Part shown: positions 5,052 to 5,603 of the stretch, one piece after another
Layout of the letters: every line of letters begins with the position of its first letter
Numbering within the stretch: the first letter of the stretch is position 1
Origin: Anaerolineae bacterium
GTDB taxonomy: Bacteria > Chloroflexota > Anaerolineae > 4572-78 > NAK82
Direction: 5' to 3'
Assembly (NCBI GenBank): GCA_030598425.1
Contig: JAUVPY010000214.1
Location: 1 to 5,603, forward strand
Length of the DNA stretch: 5,603 nt
Notes under the pieces: model-generated
Databases searched by the model: none
Told to the model about the DNA's origin: nothing
Seen by the model: the letters and a program-made list of their open reading frames with translations, nothing else
Program-made: the position numbers and the translations under genes

Positions 5052-5603
5052 GTGGACCAAAAGTTGAAACGTCAAGCAACATCAGGCTCTCAGGCATTGG
5101 ATTCCCCTTCTCCTAGCCAATCATCGCTCACGACGCAGAACGCTCAACTGCGGTTGATCCTGGAGGTGAGTCGCAGCCTCAACTCCACCCTGGACCTGGA
5201 CACGCTGCTGACCCTCATTATCAAGGTTGCCACCGAGGTCACCAGCACGGAAGCTGCTTCTATCATACTGCTGGACGAGACGTCAGGAGAATTGCATTTT
5301 GAAGCGTCCACAAACGCCGACCCTGCCCAATTGAGGACCCTGCCAGTGCCCCTGGAAAACAGCATCGCTGGTTGGATTGTCCGCCACAACCAATCACTGG
5401 TGGTCGACGACACAAGTAAAGACTCACGCTATTATGCACAGGTCTCCCAGGTGACGCAGTTCGACGTCCGCTCCATTCTGGGCGCCCCCCTACGGGTGAA
5501 GGACAGAACCATCGGCGCCTTGGAGGTCTTGAACAAGTGGGGCGATTCCGCCTTTACCAAACAGGATATCGAAACGCTGGAAGTCCTGGCTGCTCACGCC
5601 GCC
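5052..5603 (+). CDS. GAF-domain protein, N-terminal part (3' end outside window)
   Basis: The frame is open from GTG 5052 to the window edge (184 codons). Residues 1-30 are polar and rich in Ser, Gln and Thr. From about 31 the sequence follows a typical GAF domain: LRLILEVSRSLNSTLDLDTLLTLI (33-56), the core strand EAASIILLDETSGELHFEA (67-85), SIAGWIVRHNQSLVVDD (104-120), and SILGAPLRVKDRTIGALEVLNK (141-162) followed by FTKQDIETLEVLAAHAA. GAF domains sense small ligands or mediate dimerisation; this one has no recognisable chromophore cysteine motif and its ligand is unknown. The output domain is beyond the edge; histidine kinase, cyclase, GGDEF, PP2C-type phosphatase or a further GAF would all be plausible. 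The N-terminus has no membrane segment, so the start of the protein is cytoplasmic. The gene is in the same direction as the MBL-fold hydrolase but likely has its own promoter. Confidence 0.88.
   Translation, partial: MDQKLKRQATSGSQALDSPSPSQSSLTTQNAQLRLILEVSRSLNSTLDLDTLLTLIIKVATEVTSTEAASIILLDETSGELHFEASTNADPAQLRTLPVPLENSIAGWIVRHNQSLVVDDTSKDSRYYAQVSQVTQFDVRSILGAPLRVKDRTIGALEVLNKWGDSAFTKQDIETLEVLAAHAA

Noticed and set aside
5144..5413. Minus-strand frame of 89 codons opposite the GAF gene
   Set aside because: It lies opposite a clear GAF domain coding frame and resembles nothing known to me.

Overview
The window looks like bacterial chromosome, most plausibly from a Chloroflexota (Anaerolineae-like) organism. 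That placement is an inference from the GAF-domain sequence style, the short-period intergenic repeats built on CGTACTG/TACGCAA-type heptamers, and an Asp-type MurA; no rRNA or other marker gene is present. All four host genes and the transposase gene read on the + strand, but they do not form one tight operon: the spacers are long and rich in repeats and palindromes.

Layout. 1-429 is the C-terminal end of an arylsulfatase gene. 430-555 is a gene-free spacer with a four-arm palindrome (447-506) followed by a period-7 repeat (514-548). 556-2164 is a 1.6-kb insertion sequence with TGT-starting terminal inverted repeats, a second nested inverted repeat, and one DDE transposase gene (715-2058). 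Right of it lies a mirror-image period-7 repeat (2172-2206), so the element sits at the centre of an inverted repeat. 2265-3551 is a full-length murA (peptidoglycan precursor synthesis) whose catalytic Cys is replaced by Asp, the configuration known to give fosfomycin resistance.

3552-3870 (319 bp) has no convincing protein gene. It holds a near-consensus sigma70-type promoter, a compact transcript of about 95 nt predicted to close 5' end onto 3' end and to finish in a T-run hairpin, and an 18-bp tandem repeat. The short transcript is either a small RNA or an attenuating leader for the next gene. 3871-4815 is a metallo-beta-lactamase-fold hydrolase. 4816-5051 is a spacer with a widely spaced perfect 12-bp inverted repeat and a probable promoter. 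5052-5603 is the start of a GAF-domain protein cut by the window edge.

Functionally, murA is housekeeping. The hydrolase and the GAF protein may belong to a signalling pair (possibly cyclic nucleotide), but that is inferred only from family resemblance and adjacency. The most noteworthy items are the structured short transcript at about 3607-3701, the Asp-type MurA, and the insertion sequence lodged in the apex of an inverted heptad repeat.
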